Assembly: GCA_016201865.1 (NCBI GenBank) | Contig: JACQCA010000068.1 | Coordinates: forward strand, 1-62,895 | Source of the DNA: Nitrospirota bacterium | Lineage (GTDB): Bacteria > Nitrospirota > Nitrospiria > JACQBZ01 | Length of the DNA stretch: 62,895 nt | Direction of reading: 5' to 3' | In this document: positions 16,691-25,810 of the stretch, one piece after another | Layout: each line of letters opens with the position of its first letter | How positions within the stretch are numbered: the stretch's first letter is position 1 | Notes under the pieces: model-generated | The model's database searches: none | What the model was told of the DNA's origin: nothing | What the model saw: the letters and a program-made list of their open reading frames with translations, nothing else | Program-made: the position numbers and the translations under genes

Positions 16691-19233
16691 CGTTTCTCGT
16701 CTTTCTGGATATACCCCCAGTCGAGCAGTATGTCCCGCACCTCACGGCTGAGGCCGGAATTGGCGTCGGCGGAGCTGACGTAGTCCAGGTAAGGGGTGCG
16801 CCAGATAAACACGCCGGTCTCGTATCGAGGGTCGTAGATCGGTTTTTTGAAAATGCCGCCTTCGGAATTCAGAAAGGCCAGCGCCGGCATTGGAAGAATC
16901 TTACCGGGCTCGATCAGGCCGGCCAGACCCATCGGGCCGCCGTACAACCGGTCCGGTTCGATCGGTCGCCCGTCCATCTTGAGATCCAGCCGGATCGGGG
17001 CCGCGGGCGGTTCGGTTTCGAAAAAGAAACCGGACCACTGACCCTCGGCCAGGTCCGCCGCGAAGTCAAGAACCGTCCCGCCCTCCGGACGCAACTCCGG
17101 CCGCAGATCGGGATCAGATCCTCCCGGAACCGTTTCAAAGAAACGGATACGGGATCCAGATTCTTCCGGTACCGAAACACGTCCGGTGAAGATATGCCGC
17201 GCCCCGCCGGCCACCAAGCGGACATGATTGATGGTCAAGTCGGGCGGGGCTTCGTCCCGAAGGAATGTGCGCATTCGTCGCGTGAGCGCAACCGATGGCC
17301 CGTCTTCCAGACCGATCAGATTCCGGTGCTCCTGAGGATCGCGGTTCAGGTCGTAAAGCTCTTCGGAAAGATGAGCCAGCCGATCCCCGTCCGGGGTCCG
17401 ACGCAACAGGCGCGCTGCCGGCTTTTCACGATAGATGTACTTGATCCCGTCCTGCACGAGCGCCTTCATGTAACGACCGTCGGCATAGATCGGCCTTGGA
17501 GGAAGCGTCCTTCCCTGAATCAAGGGAACAAGACTGCGGCCGGAGAGACCTTTCGATGCGGGAAGGCCGGTCAGTTCCTCCACCGAGGGAAAGACGTCCA
17601 CAAGACTCACCGGATCCTTCACCACCCGTCCTTCAGCGATCTTTCCAGGAAAGCGAAGGATGAGGGGGACGCGAATCTCCTCGTCGTACAGCGTGAAGCC
17701 GTGCCGGTTATAGGTACGAAGATTCTGATCCGGCACACCGTAGTCGTGGGCCGGATCAAAAACCTGGCCGTGATCCGCCGTGACCACGATCAGGGTCCGG
17801 TCCAGAAGCCCCAGCCGTTCCAGGGCCGTTCGCAGGACGCCGATGTACTCATCCACGTAGGCGACGCTGCCCAGATACCAGCTTTGAATATCATGCCCGG
17901 CAATCTGCGCCGGGCTCGCCACCTGAAACAGGTTCTTGATCGGCGGTTGGTATCTCCCGTGCGGGGAGTTGTAGTTCAGAAAAAGGAAAAATGGTCGCTG
18001 TTTGTTCCGGGCCAGCCAGGCCACCGTCCGGTCGGTCAAGTCAACCGTATCCAGCGTGGTGCGGTTATTGTTATAAATCTCCTCAAAGTCCAGGTTGTAG
18101 CCCGTGCCGCTGAACTCTAAAAGGAACATATTGTTCACGAAGGCCCCGGTGTGGTAACCCTCCTGCACGAAGCGTCCCGGCAGGGTCCCGGGGGAGAACA
18201 CATGAAAATGGCGGAGCTCAACCGACTCCAGCGCTCGATTCCGGTAATGGATGCCGATCTCGTTCGGATACCGGCCGGTGAAGAAGGAGGTCTCCGACGT
18301 GCGGGTGTCGACCGACGGAGACCGGGCCTCTTTAAAGATCACACCCTCGCGCGCCAGACGGTCGATGTTCGGCGTGGCGTTTCGATCCGAACCATAGACG
18401 CCCAATGCGTCGGGCCGCAGGGCGTCCACCAGGATTACGATCACGTTGGGCTTGATCCGGTTGGAGGTCTCTTCATGATTCAGACCGAACAGAACCGGAT
18501 GGCCCCAGACCGCCAGCGATAACCCCTTCAACGGGTCCGTCGAACGGGTGGAGAGGGCAAGTCGGACCGTCCGGCCTTCCCATCGAGACAGATCCAGATC
18601 CGCTTTTTCCCATTGTCCGTACTTCCCGCGAATATCGGGATGCAGATACTCGACGATTTCATCCCGCCAACCGATCCGGTCCTTTCGGGCCGGCGTGGTA
18701 ACCCGTCGGTCCATCACTGTCTCGGCCTCGCCGCCTTCTTTCGGATCGGCCACCCGAACGATAAATCGGGCCGAGGCCGACGGGCCTTTCTTCGGAGGCA
18801 GCACGGCCATCGCCAGCGCCAATCTCCCCTTGGCGGGAATCTGAACAGTGTAGGTGAGATCGGTCGGCGTGGGGGCAAAGAGACCGTCCATCGCTTCCAT
18901 CTCGCCCCGTTTGATCAAACCGATACCGGCCTGAAGCCGGGCCCCGCCAGAATAAGATACATCCACGGCATAGGGATAGCTCCTGAGCGCGGAAAGACCT
19001 TCATCCCATTGGGCAGAGGATCGAACCCACATGGATGGTTCGTGGACCGTCAGATCGGTCAGACGGAGCGATTCGGTCCATTGCGGTCCTTCGGACGTTC
19101 CACTGCCCTGGATGGAAAGCAACGGGTCGGGCAGTCGTAAAGGTCGGGGATAGACGAACAGGATATAGAAGATGAAGGAAACCATCCCCAGCAGGCCGAT
19201 CAGGCCGACGACTACTTTTAATGACGACTTCAT
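16687..19233 (-). CDS. Membrane-anchored sulfatase-superfamily hydrolase/transferase
   Basis: 848 residues. A single N-terminal membrane helix (about 7-28) is followed by a beta-rich region (30-255), then an alkaline-phosphatase-superfamily domain from about 262: VIVILVDALRPDALGVYG with metal Asp270, and VVTADHGQ further on. At the nucleophile site the family's C/S-x-P-S-R reads DTRTSETSFFTG, which puts Thr310 in the nucleophile place and loses the Arg. So it is unlikely to be a formylglycine sulfatase. Phosphodiesterase or phospho-group transferase chemistry, as in the Thr-dependent relatives LtaS and EptA, is more likely. The catalytic part should face the periplasm. The next gene encodes a second family member, overlapping by 4 nt. 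Confidence 0.8.
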   Translation of the reverse strand: MKSSLKVVVGLIGLLGMVSFIFYILFVYPRPLRLPDPLLSIQGSGTSEGPQWTESLRLTDLTVHEPSMWVRSSAQWDEGLSALRSYPYAVDVSYSGGARLQAGIGLIKRGEMEAMDGLFAPTPTDLTYTVQIPAKGRLALAMAVLPPKKGPSASARFIVRVADPKEGGEAETVMDRRVTTPARKDRIGWRDEIVEYLHPDIRGKYGQWEKADLDLSRWEGRTVRLALSTRSTDPLKGLSLAVWGHPVLFGLNHEETSNRIKPNVIVILVDALRPDALGVYGSDRNATPNIDRLAREGVIFKEARSPSVDTRTSETSFFTGRYPNEIGIHYRNRALESVELRHFHVFSPGTLPGRFVQEGYHTGAFVNNMFLLEFSGTGYNLDFEEIYNNNRTTLDTVDLTDRTVAWLARNKQRPFFLFLNYNSPHGRYQPPIKNLFQVASPAQIAGHDIQSWYLGSVAYVDEYIGVLRTALERLGLLDRTLIVVTADHGQVFDPAHDYGVPDQNLRTYNRHGFTLYDEEIRVPLILRFPGKIAEGRVVKDPVSLVDVFPSVEELTGLPASKGLSGRSLVPLIQGRTLPPRPIYADGRYMKALVQDGIKYIYREKPAARLLRRTPDGDRLAHLSEELYDLNRDPQEHRNLIGLEDGPSVALTRRMRTFLRDEAPPDLTINHVRLVAGGARHIFTGRVSVPEESGSRIRFFETVPGGSDPDLRPELRPEGGTVLDFAADLAEGQWSGFFFETEPPAAPIRLDLKMDGRPIEPDRLYGGPMGLAGLIEPGKILPMPALAFLNSEGGIFKKPIYDPRYETGVFIWRTPYLDYVSSADANSGLSREVRDILLDWGYIQKDEKR

Positions 19234-21412
19234 GGCATGCCGCCCCCCGGTACCGGAAGAAGATACCCGTTATGCACGACGGCCCGCGGGTCCCGTTCCA
19301 TCCAGGCCCAAAGCTCGGCTCGCAACGATTCAAACAGCTCTCGGTGCGATGAGGGGTCGAGCGGATTCTGATCCTCCGGGTCGGCGGCATGGTCGTAGAG
19401 TTCATACCGGACGCCCCGACGGGTCGGGATCGAGATCAATTTGTATCCGCCCCGCAGGATCATCCGATGCTTGGCCGTCTCGATCAGATCGCGATACTCC
19501 TCTTTCAAGACAATCTCTTCCCCCCGGAAGGGATCGATCTCCATCAGCCCGAGCACATTCGGATAGTCCAGCCGCCGCTGTTGGAAGAACTGCCGGCCCG
19601 ACTCGACAAACCATATCCCCGTCTCGGCGAAGGCCGGAAGGCCCAGGTCGTTCGTCTCACCCCGCAGCAGCGGCATGAGGCTGACCCCGTCCCGCCGGAC
19701 CGGTTCCGGCAGACCGATCCGATCCAGCAGCGTCGGAACGAGATCGACCGACCGGACGATTGAATGGATCGATGCCCGTTGTCCCGCCCGGAGCGGATCA
19801 TAAATGATCAATGGAACGCGAAGCACACTGTCGCCCCGGAGGTGCTCCCCGTGGCCCATGCCACGCTCGTATTCATACAAGTGCTCGCCGTGGTCCGACG
19901 TCACCATCACAATCGTCTTGTCAAACAACCCTTCCCGCTTCAACGCCTCGACGATTCGGCCGACCTGCCGGTCGACGCTGTGCACCGCCCCGTCGTAGAG
20001 CGCGCGGACCTGCTCGATATCCTTCGGCGTCACGGTCTCATCCGTCGTGATCAGATTCGGCTTGTGATACTTGTAAGGCCCGGCATAACCCGGATCGGTA
20101 AACCGGGCGTAATCAGGATAAGGCGCGGCGTAAGGAAAATGCGTCGTCGAAAAAAGACCAGCAGGAAGAAGGGGTTTTCCTTCAGCTCCCGGACCGCCTG
20201 CTCGGCTTCCCGCCCCAAGAGGGCCGGGTCCGACGCCTGAACGAACTCCCGAAGTTCGGGAAAGACCCGCCGCCCCAGGTCGTTGCGGAGATACGGAAGC
20301 AGGAAACGATGGATCTCGATCCCCCTCATTTTAAGCAACATCGGAAAATTGAAATACGGCGACTGGACCCGGTCGAAACCCAGATCCACCCGCGTCAGGA
20401 TGTCCCCCGAGAAGTCCGAGATCGCCCGCGACTGATAGCCCGCCGCCTTCAAGGCCCGTGGAAGACCGGGCAGCGGCCGGTCCCTGTCCTCGGCGCGGGG
20501 AAACATATGACGCACGCCGTGCCGTTCCGGATAAAACCCGGTGAGCATCGTCACAAGCGAAGGAAAGGTGCGTGGAAGCGAGACGGTGGCCTGGTCGAAA
20601 TCGAACCCCGCGCGGCAGAGCGCGTCGATCGCGGGCGTTGTGTATTTTGAGTAGCCGTGACAGGAAAGATGGTCGTACCGAAGTGAATCGACCGCGATGA
20701 TCACCACGTTGGGCCGTTCGCCTTTCAAATGAACGGACGATAAAGGCGCGCGTGTCGGCAGAAAACTGAGCACGGCTATTCCCAACAGACCCAGAGCGGA
20801 CGCGGCCACGATCGGTCGGTCAAAGCGGAGACGGGCCATCCACGGGCGCAGCGAAGGAATCGGCAGGAGCATCGCCCGCCGCAGAACCCACAGACCCAGA
20901 ACCATCAAAAAGACCGCCGCCGCCCGATGGAGACCGGAAAGCGAGAGACGGTCGGTCAGGAAGATCTGCACCCACCGGCTCACCCCGCCGCGGTCATAAA
21001 GTGCTTCGGTATACAACTGGGGATTCAGTATGATCCCGCGGGCGTAGAAATAGAGATGGAATGCGACCAGCCCCCCCAAAACTCCGAGCGCGACGGTGCG
21101 GCGCCGGGCTCGGCTTCGCACCGTCAGGTTTATCGCAAGTCCCAGCACCGACCCCAGCGTCAGACCGATGGCGGCGTAGACCCCCGCGACCTTCACCTGG
21201 TAGAGCGCCACCTGCGAAAGATATCGTTCATTTACCACGCGGCTGAGGGCTTCATTTTTCACGCCCATCACGGCGAAGCCGCCCGAGGTCGCCAGATCGC
21301 AGACAAATAGGCCGAGATAGAAGGCCAGCCCGACGACGGCCCCGAGACGGACCGATGCGGCCCAGGTCAGCGGTTTAAAATCGTCGTCATTTATGTTAGG
21401 ATATGCAGCCAT
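19230..21412 (-). pseudogene. Second sulfatase-superfamily membrane enzyme, frameshifted
   Basis: Two frames make up one gene. 20051-21412 encodes four or five membrane helices (about 20-215) and the start of the catalytic domain: VVIIAVDSLRYDHLSCHGY with Asp242, then LPRTFPSLVTMLTG with predicted Thr282 nucleophile. The second frame, to 19230, continues with TSDHGEHLYEYERGMGHG. They join at an A6 run (T6 in the coding sense, 20150-20155). One extra base restores FFSTTHFPYAAPY, a conserved family segment. This is either a sequencing indel or a real recent mutation. The start ATG 21412 overlaps the divergent kinase start at 21411, so a later start is possible. It probably acts with the upstream-overlapping sulfatase-like enzyme on envelope glycans. 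Confidence 0.8.
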
Positions 21413-22235
21413 GCATGAAAAGTATATAACGTTTAACCGCGGGGCGATTCAGGGTGTCTGCGTCCCCGAGATTGAACCTCACCTAATTTTTTTTACCGGA
21501 GCGTTCGAAGACTGGTTGGCCGGACAGCCGATGAATGTCTTTCTGGAACGACCGAACTTCGTCGCCGCACTGCACCTGCCCCCGATGATTCGGATCCCGG
21601 AATCCTCTCCGGAGCGCACGGCGGAACTTCCCGTGGTACTGAAACGATTCGGGTGGCGTTCTCCCCTTCACCGGATCGTCCGTTCCCTGACCGGGTCGAA
21701 GGCCATACGCTCATTCCTAATCGGCATGACCCTCCGGAATGTCGGCGTGGGCACTCCGCGCCCGTTGATTGCCTGGGAACGACGCGGCGCGGGGGCGATG
21801 AATCAAAGTTACTATATCACAGAAGAGATCGTGGATGCCACTAACCTCCGGCTGATCCTGCAATCGTCAACGGTCTTGGAACCCGAACGGACGGCGCTGT
21901 TGACCGAGCTGGCTCGGCTCGTCCGGGGGATGCATGACGCCGGCATTTTGCACCGGGACCTCACGCTCGGCAACTTCCTCGCGGCGCCGAAGCCGGTTGA
22001 AGGCCGCCGCATCTTCTTGATCGACCTGAGCCGGGCCGTTCATCCCGGCCGTATCCCGCTCCCGCTCCGGTTTATGGATCTGGCCCGGATGAACCTTCAG
22101 GAGTCCTGGCAGGAATTTTTTGAGGCCTATTGCGAAGGTCATCCGGGCTGGAAAGCCTGCCGGCCGCTGTTGCGTTCATTCATCTGGCTTCGCCGACGGA
22201 AGATGGGCTTCTGGAAAAGAATGAGAAGACATTGA
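21411..22235 (+). CDS. LPS core kinase-like protein (Kdo/WaaP family)
   Basis: 274 residues with a protein-kinase-like fold. PVVLKRFG (Lys78) is the ATP lysine, HDAGILHRDLTLGNFL (His181, Asp183, Asn188) is the catalytic loop, and LIDLSRA (Asp205) is the metal-binding loop. Bacterial members with this short layout phosphorylate Kdo or heptose of the LPS core in the cytoplasm. The basic C-terminus suits membrane contact. It is the only plus-strand gene in this part of the cluster, sharing its 5' edge with the sulfatase-like gene. Substrate assignment is an inference from family and location. Confidence 0.75.
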   Translation: MHEKYITFNRGAIQGVCVPEIEPHLIFFTGAFEDWLAGQPMNVFLERPNFVAALHLPPMIRIPESSPERTAELPVVLKRFGWRSPLHRIVRSLTGSKAIRSFLIGMTLRNVGVGTPRPLIAWERRGAGAMNQSYYITEEIVDATNLRLILQSSTVLEPERTALLTELARLVRGMHDAGILHRDLTLGNFLAAPKPVEGRRIFLIDLSRAVHPGRIPLPLRFMDLARMNLQESWQEFFEAYCEGHPGWKACRPLLRSFIWLRRRKMGFWKRMRRH

Positions 22236-22242
22236 TCGTGCG

Positions 22243-22869
22243 TTACGTTTTTCTTTTTTCCAACACCACCATAGTCTGTGCATGCAGAAAAGGGATCACC
22301 GGCCGCCGGGACCGGATCACGAGCGGCGCGCGAGCCGCCTCGGCCTTGAATTCCGCGTCCGTCATCATCCGTATCCGGCTTGAGAAACCTTTGAGTCGGC
22401 GGAAGAGTCCATGAAGCCGATTGGAGCGGTAATAGGACAGAATAACCCACCGTCTGGAAACACGGGCCAGTTCGGCCAGGATTTCGCCCATCTGCTCCCG
22501 GGCGAAGCCGTGATGAAACAGACGCATCGTGAATGTGGCCTCCATTGTGTTCGCCTTGAAAGGGAGGCGACGGATGTCCATCACGACATACAACCCCCGA
22601 TGACCTTCCTCTTGCACCCGTTCCCGCGCGCGGCCGACCATCGCGGTCGAGACGTCGGCACAGATGATCTCGGCGCCGCGCCTGGCGAACAGCGTCGAGA
22701 AACGGCCGTAGCCGCACGGGGCGTCGAGGACGCGGCCCTGGGTCAGCCCCAACGTCCGGATGATCTCGTCCACCATCGTTTGCTCGCGTCGGTCCACAAG
22801 CTTCTGATCCGGCGCGCCGTACCGCCGTTTCTCGTATTTTGCAACGTCCTTGTCGTCCACCAACGCCAT
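22243..22869 (-). CDS. Class I SAM-dependent methyltransferase
   Basis: 208 residues, one Rossmann domain: VLDAPCGYGRFSTLFARRG near 52-70 (motif I), ADVSTAMVGRAR (motif II) and FTMRLFHHG (motif IV region). It is a Methyltransf_11/25-type small-molecule or sugar methyltransferase with no other domain. It is the last gene of the long minus-strand envelope operon and lies 13 nt after a glycosyltransferase, so it may methylate a glycan or nucleotide sugar. The substrate is unknown. Confidence 0.75.
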   Translation of the reverse strand: MALVDDKDVAKYEKRRYGAPDQKLVDRREQTMVDEIIRTLGLTQGRVLDAPCGYGRFSTLFARRGAEIICADVSTAMVGRARERVQEEGHRGLYVVMDIRRLPFKANTMEATFTMRLFHHGFAREQMGEILAELARVSRRWVILSYYRSNRLHGLFRRLKGFSSRIRMMTDAEFKAEAARAPLVIRSRRPVIPFLHAQTMVVLEKRKT

Positions 22870-22882
22870 ATCGGTCTCCGAA

Positions 22883-24019
22883 TCAATTCCCGATCAATGA
22901 AAAATAAAAGGCTTCTGTCTTCGTAAGCCGGATGTCCTCCGTAAATTCGGCCTCGACCCGTTTGCGCGCGGCCTCGCCCATGGACTGCATCCGTGCGCGG
23001 TCGGACAGCAACGCCTCAAGGCCGTCCGCGAGCTTCTCCGCATCCCCGTCCGGCACCAGATAGCCCGTCACGCCTTCCACAATCGTCTCGGGCAAGGCCC
23101 CCACCGGGAAACCGACCACCGGACGTCCGACCGCCATCGCCTCCAGAACCGCGCGGCAGGAGCCGTCGCTGCCCGACGCCAGCAGCACCGCGACATCCAT
23201 CGCCGCATAGATCTGGGGAAGATCGCGGTCGCGATAACCGGTGAAGATCACGCAACGTTCAAGCCCCAGCTCCCGGACGAGCCGTTCAAGAACCGGTTGA
23301 TGTTCGCCCCGGCCGACCAAGAGCAGACGGATCATCGGGAAGATTTTCCGGAGACGGACCATCGCCTTCAATAGGATTTCATGCCGTCGGTGCGGCTGGA
23401 ACCGGGCCACCATGCCCACTACCGGCGTCGTCATCTTGACGCCGAACTCCGCACGTCCCAGTCGCGCCTCCAGATCGGGGCGAAAACGCGTCGTATCCAC
23501 TGCGCCGCGAATCACCTCGATCGGTTTCGCGTTCATCCGGTAAAGCTCTTTCAGCTGTCGTCGGTCCTTCTCGCAGAGCGTGATAAACCCCTCCGTCATC
23601 GATCGGAAGAACCAGGATCGAAAGAGACGCGGCCGGAGGCTGTCGCGGTGATGGATCGTTCGAACCAAAGAAGTTTTCGGAGCCACGAGAAGACGGGCGG
23701 CGGCTGCGATCATATGGTCATGAGACAGATGGGCATGTAGAATGTCCGGCCGAACTTCCCGAATGAAGGAGGCCAGTCGCACCGGATCCACGAGCACGGA
23801 GCCGGGTTTGAACTTGGGCCGGAGGCTCAAGATCTCGACCGGCCGGAGGCCCTCCGCCTCGGCCTTTTCTTGAAGCAGCCGAGGTTCATGACCGGCGCAC
23901 AACAGCCAGACTTCATGGCCGCGCTGCTTCAGTCCCGCCGTCAGCCGGATTACCCCTTCGGCCGGGCCGGTCCATTTGTGGCTGGCGATGATCTGGATGA
24001 TCCGAAGCGGCTTTTTCAT
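22883..24019 (-). CDS. GT4-family glycosyltransferase
   Basis: 378 residues from ATG 24019, the start that overlaps the preceding gene's stop as ATGA; the frame opens 13 codons earlier. GT-B fold: IIQIIASHKWTGPAEGVIRL at the N-terminus, HAHLSHDHMIAAAARLL, and a C-terminal half with GMVARFQPHRRHE and the donor region LASGSDGSCRAVLEAMAVGRPVVG. The first Glu of E-x7-E is replaced by Asp. Cytoplasmic assembly of core or outer polysaccharide is likely. No substrate can be assigned. Confidence 0.85.
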   Translation of the reverse strand: MKKPLRIIQIIASHKWTGPAEGVIRLTAGLKQRGHEVWLLCAGHEPRLLQEKAEAEGLRPVEILSLRPKFKPGSVLVDPVRLASFIREVRPDILHAHLSHDHMIAAAARLLVAPKTSLVRTIHHRDSLRPRLFRSWFFRSMTEGFITLCEKDRRQLKELYRMNAKPIEVIRGAVDTTRFRPDLEARLGRAEFGVKMTTPVVGMVARFQPHRRHEILLKAMVRLRKIFPMIRLLLVGRGEHQPVLERLVRELGLERCVIFTGYRDRDLPQIYAAMDVAVLLASGSDGSCRAVLEAMAVGRPVVGFPVGALPETIVEGVTGYLVPDGDAEKLADGLEALLSDRARMQSMGEAARKRVEAEFTEDIRLTKTEAFYFSLIGN

Positions 24020-24708
24020 CGCGCAAAGCTCCCCCGCGACGCCCGGTAGAAGCGCCATAGGAACCGAAGCGGTTTCACTTTTAGATGGATGTTCTCGCGG
24101 CGGATGGCCAGCAGGCCGCCTTCGGGATGATGCGTGGTGAAACCGGCACGATACCCCGCCTGCCGAACCAGGGCCAGATGTTCAGGCCGGTAGGCCCCGT
24201 ACGGGTAGGCGAAATAATCAATGGGCGAGCGGAGGTCGTTCTCCAACCGCGACTTGGATTCCGTGATTTCACGACGGACGTCCGCCAGGCTCAGATCCGT
24301 GAATCGTGCATGACTCAGACTGTGTGCGCCCATGGTGAATCCATGACGCATCATCTCCCCGACCTGGGATTTCGTCAGGACCGCGTCCCGGTTTTCGAAC
24401 GGACCGGCCACAAGGAACAACAGCGCGGTGAAACTGAACTCGGACAGGATGGGCCACGCCGTCGTATAACAGGTTTCCGATCCGTCGTCAAACGTGATCA
24501 GCACCCTCCGGCCGGCGACCGGCTGGGTTCCTTCGTAATGCCGGACCAGTTCCTCCGGAGAGAGGGTTCGATATCCCCATCGGTGCAGGAATTTCATCTG
24601 CCACCGGAACTGCCCGGGAGTGACATACGTCCGAGGGGTCTGGACTCCTTCGGGCGGGTGCCCGATCTTATGATACAGCAACACCGGAATCCGGCGAACT
24701 TTTTCCAT
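24016..24708 (-). CDS. Polysaccharide deacetylase (NodB fold)
   Basis: 230 residues from ATG 24708, which comes one base after the upstream stop; the longer frame upstream is Arg-rich and overlaps the neighbour. NodB motifs: PVLLYHKIG at the start, LITFDDGSETC (catalytic Asp pair), and GAHSLSHARF (metal His-x3-His), then YFAYPYGAY. No signal peptide is evident, so it may act on a cytoplasmic lipid-linked sugar, for example removing an N-acetyl group from GlcNAc. It sits between two GT4 genes in an operon of 4-nt overlaps. Confidence 0.85.
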   Translation of the reverse strand: MEKVRRIPVLLYHKIGHPPEGVQTPRTYVTPGQFRWQMKFLHRWGYRTLSPEELVRHYEGTQPVAGRRVLITFDDGSETCYTTAWPILSEFSFTALLFLVAGPFENRDAVLTKSQVGEMMRHGFTMGAHSLSHARFTDLSLADVRREITESKSRLENDLRSPIDYFAYPYGAYRPEHLALVRQAGYRAGFTTHHPEGGLLAIRRENIHLKVKPLRFLWRFYRASRGSFAR

Positions 24709-24709
24709 G

Positions 24710-25810
24710 TCAGTTTTCGGCGCGGAGGAGATGTTCATATTCCGCGAAGGTTTTGTTCGTCGCCTCATCCCAGCCGTATCGGAGCGCCGTCTGACGGGCC
24801 GCCCGGCCCAGACGCTCCCGCAACGCCGGATCGGCCAGTAATCGAAGCCGTTCGGCCAACGCCGCGGCATCCTCCGGATCCTTCAAGGTAAGGCCGTCCT
24901 TTCCATCGGTGACAATCTCGCTCGCCCCGGCGCGCGCGCTTACGACCACGGGCAACCCGCAGGCCATCGCCTCGAGAACGACCTGTCCAAAGGTGTCATA
25001 GTAGGACGGAAAGACCAGGGCGTCACCCGCGCCATAATACCGCTCGATCATCTCGGTAAAGGGAACAAACACCAGACGCGATCGTAATTCGTCGGCGGCG
25101 CGCTGAAACCGTCCCAGGCGATCGCCGCCGATAATCATCACCCGGAGACGAGGATCCTCCAACCGTCTTAAGGCGGCGTAGAGATTGAGAATGCCTCGAT
25201 TCACAAAATTTCCCGATGCGACGCACAGGACGATTAATTCACCGTCGTGGATCCCATGCTTCTTTCGCATCTCCTCGCGGTATCGTAAACGGACATCGGG
25301 GTGGAATCGGTCCGGATCGACGCCGTTTGGGATCACGACCATCCGATCAAGCGGGATCTGATAGTGCCGGTGCAGGTCCCGCTTGACCATCTCGGACGGG
25401 GTGATGATCCGCAAAAGCCCCGGCGCTTCGAACTGTCTCCGTTCCAACCACAGGTGCGGGTCCCATCGGGACAGCGGCCGGCCGCGGGCCAGCAGATTGG
25501 CTTGACGGCAAACATGGACCGTTGCCAGATCCTGATGCCGGCTGTTGCCGTGACCGTGAACGATATCAAACAGCGTTCGTTGAACGGACAGGGAGCAGCC
25601 TATGCTGAAGCTCAGAACCCTCGACCAGGAACCGAACGGGAGCATCGGCAGATGACGCAGAATCGCCGTCCCGGTATATGAATCCGGCCGTTTGTTGCAA
25701 AAGATATGGACCTCATGCCCTCGAACCGAAAGACGCTCGGAGATTTCATGGATCACACGGCTCGACCCGTTCCGGAAATTAAAATGCTTGGTGAGCATCG
25801 CGATCTTCAT
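24710..25810 (-). CDS. GT4-family glycosyltransferase
   Basis: 366 residues from ATG 25810, overlapping the acyltransferase stop as ATGA; the frame runs 44 codons further but that part is not protein-like. KIAMLTKHFNFRNGSSRVIHE begins the acceptor domain. The donor domain has VASGNFVNRGILNLY and an intact E-x7-E-like region FPSYYDTFGQVVLEAMACGLPVVVSA (first Glu replaced by Asp). Likely a sugar transferase for the same glycan as its neighbours. Confidence 0.85.
   Translation of the reverse strand: MKIAMLTKHFNFRNGSSRVIHEISERLSVRGHEVHIFCNKRPDSYTGTAILRHLPMLPFGSWSRVLSFSIGCSLSVQRTLFDIVHGHGNSRHQDLATVHVCRQANLLARGRPLSRWDPHLWLERRQFEAPGLLRIITPSEMVKRDLHRHYQIPLDRMVVIPNGVDPDRFHPDVRLRYREEMRKKHGIHDGELIVLCVASGNFVNRGILNLYAALRRLEDPRLRVMIIGGDRLGRFQRAADELRSRLVFVPFTEMIERYYGAGDALVFPSYYDTFGQVVLEAMACGLPVVVSARAGASEIVTDGKDGLTLKDPEDAAALAERLRLLADPALRERLGRAARQTALRYGWDEATNKTFAEYEHLLRAEN

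Noticed and set aside
20140-20165. Programmed ribosomal frameshift in the sulfatase-like gene
   Set aside because: The site is a plain T6 run in the coding sense with no downstream stem-loop or Shine-Dalgarno stimulator; indel or mutation is simpler.
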